A program made the position numbers and the translations under genes. 6,271 bases of DNA. Origin: Desulfobacteraceae bacterium (GTDB taxonomy: Bacteria > Desulfobacterota > Desulfobacteria > Desulfobacterales > Desulfosarcinaceae). Location of the stretch: contig JALVRI010000166.1 in assembly GCA_027031325.1 (NCBI GenBank), forward strand, positions 1 through 6,271, read 5' to 3'. The first letter of the stretch is position 1; each line of letters opens with the position of its first letter. The notes beneath the pieces were generated by a model. It saw only the letters and a program-made list of their open reading frames with translations. It was not told the origin of the DNA and did no database searches. Below are positions 5,685 through 6,271 of this stretch, piece by piece.

Positions 5685-5713
5685 GCTATAGCCGTTTCCG
5701 CCGCAATATTCAA
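5685..5713 (-). promoter_or_regulatory. Candidate cytochrome promoter whose -35 spans the repeat edge
   Basis: On the minus strand TTGAAT (5713-5708) and TATAGC (5690-5685) are 17 nt apart, each matching four of six consensus bases. The first two bases of the -35 hexamer are the last TT of repeat copy 2; GAAT comes from flanking DNA. The start would be near 5678, leaving a leader of about 33 nt. Confidence 0.45.
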
Positions 5714-5852
5714 CCCGGATTATGCACTTCAAATGCCTACAATAAATAATTTCATTGAATTATCTGATAGTTAGCATGTAATTTTTCCGAGCGTACCTTC
5801 ACCCAAAAGGTGAAGTTCAATCGGCAAACTCGCCAGCTGCAAAATCCGGGTT
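5712..5852 (-). repeat. MITE-like intergenic repeat, copy 2 (compact form, 141 bp, minus orientation)
   Basis: The ends are AACCCGGATTATGCA (5712-5726) and TGCAAAATCCGGGTT (5838-5852), inverted repeats matching at 14 of 15 positions. Read on the minus strand it is colinear with copy 1: left end, GCTGGC, GTTTGCC, CGATTGAACTTCACC hairpin (5797-5815), A/T hairpin (5746-5763), then GTAGGCATTTGAAG and the right end. It lacks the 116-bp module of copy 1. The right end faces the cytochrome gene; the left end is 21 bp from the DUF1566 stop. No clear target-site duplication. No coding capacity. Confidence 0.75.
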
Positions 5853-5873
5853 CGATAATAAACTGGACATGGC

Positions 5874-6266
5874 TCAGGGGCGGACAGCCCGCACAGCTCC
5901 GCACTGGTCCTGACGCTTGAAAAGCCTCTCGAACACCGTTTCCTGCTTGGCGGTCACGATGTTGGCCACCGAATAGTAACCTTTGATGTAAGCTTCGGAT
6001 GACCAATACCATTCAGCTCCGCTAGGGGGAAAAAAGGGGGCTTGCTTGTAGATGGCAGCCAGCTCGCCGGCACTTGGAAGGCGCCAATCGGTATAACCGC
6101 CGGCACTGAGTCCTTTCACATATTTGAGGGCCTCTTTATATGTGAGGCATCCTTCCAGTTCCTGAAAAGAATCCAACAGGCACCAGGTAAGGCCGGTCAT
6201 CTTGTCTTTAACCGTTTCATTACCAGTCGGCACGAAACGACCGGTCTTTTTCAACTTGGCGACCAT
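5874..6266 (-). CDS. DUF1566 (Lcl C-terminal-like) domain protein, probably cut by the window edge
   Basis: The visible 130 residues form one DUF1566 domain. Hallmarks are R-F-x-P-T-G, the V-K-D-K-M-T-G-L-T-W strand, a T-Y-K-E-A-L-K-Y helix, the diagnostic G-G-Y-T-D-W-R-L-P-S-A-G-E-L motif (about residues 56-69), then the W-Y-W-S-S-E segment and a C-terminal A-V-R-A-V-R-P. In this family the GWRLP-type motif and the WSS segment define a C-type-lectin-like fold often found in secreted or surface proteins; a specific function is not known. The frame is still open upstream of the ATG at 6266, and only 5 bases remain in the window, so this ATG may be internal to a longer gene with a signal peptide or other domains. 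Two Cys (in TWC and EGC) and one near the C-terminus (QCGAV) are present. The stop is 21 bp from repeat copy 2. Confidence 0.8.
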   Translation of the reverse strand: MVAKLKKTGRFVPTGNETVKDKMTGLTWCLLDSFQELEGCLTYKEALKYVKGLSAGGYTDWRLPSAGELAAIYKQAPFFPPSGAEWYWSSEAYIKGYYSVANIVTAKQETVFERLFKRQDQCGAVRAVRP

Positions 6267-6271
6267 TTCTT

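Noticed and set aside
4025..5852. CRISPR array reading of the repeated sequences
   Set aside because: Copies are few, irregularly spaced, in both orientations and separated by whole genes; there are no short regular repeats with unique spacers.

Overview
The window looks like chromosomal DNA from a GC-moderate anaerobic bacterium. A sulfate reducer of the Desulfobacterota (former Deltaproteobacteria) is the likeliest host. The main reason is a small periplasmic tetraheme cytochrome c3 with all eight haem-ligating histidines; the other proteins (RNB ribonuclease, YbaK-type deacylase, TetR regulator, DUF554 and DUF1566 proteins) fit but do not prove it. The assignment is inference; no rRNA or other marker gene is present.

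Left part (1-2781). The 5' end of an ABC transporter permease gene runs off the left edge on the minus strand. It is divergent from an RNB-family exoribonuclease gene (279-2261, plus). Both have recognisable sigma70 promoters in the 142-bp gap, and the ribonuclease -10 box lies only 8 nt before the sole plausible ATG, so its mRNA is probably leaderless. A YbaK/EbsC-type aminoacyl-tRNA deacylase gene (2299-2781, minus) converges on it.

Middle (2782-3915). A 501-bp gap has no credible gene. It holds a GC-rich stretch of competing inverted repeats (2911-3061) and then the control region of a TetR regulator gene (3283-3915), where an inverted repeat brackets the -35 box.

Right part (3914-6271). 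Three ordinary genes, a DUF554 membrane protein, the cytochrome c3 and a DUF1566 protein, are separated by copies of a non-coding repeat with 15-bp terminal inverted repeats (AACCCGGATTWTGCA) and two internal hairpins. Copies lie at 4025-4282 (plus, with about 116 extra bp), 5029-5168 (plus, left half decayed) and 5712-5852 (minus, compact 141 bp). A possible left-end remnant begins on the TetR stop codon. In front of both DUF554 and the cytochrome gene the same end of the element points at the start codon, and at the cytochrome gene the element edge completes a candidate -35 box. This MITE-like, possibly transcribed repeat family is the least ordinary thing in the window. The genes do not form one pathway or operon.
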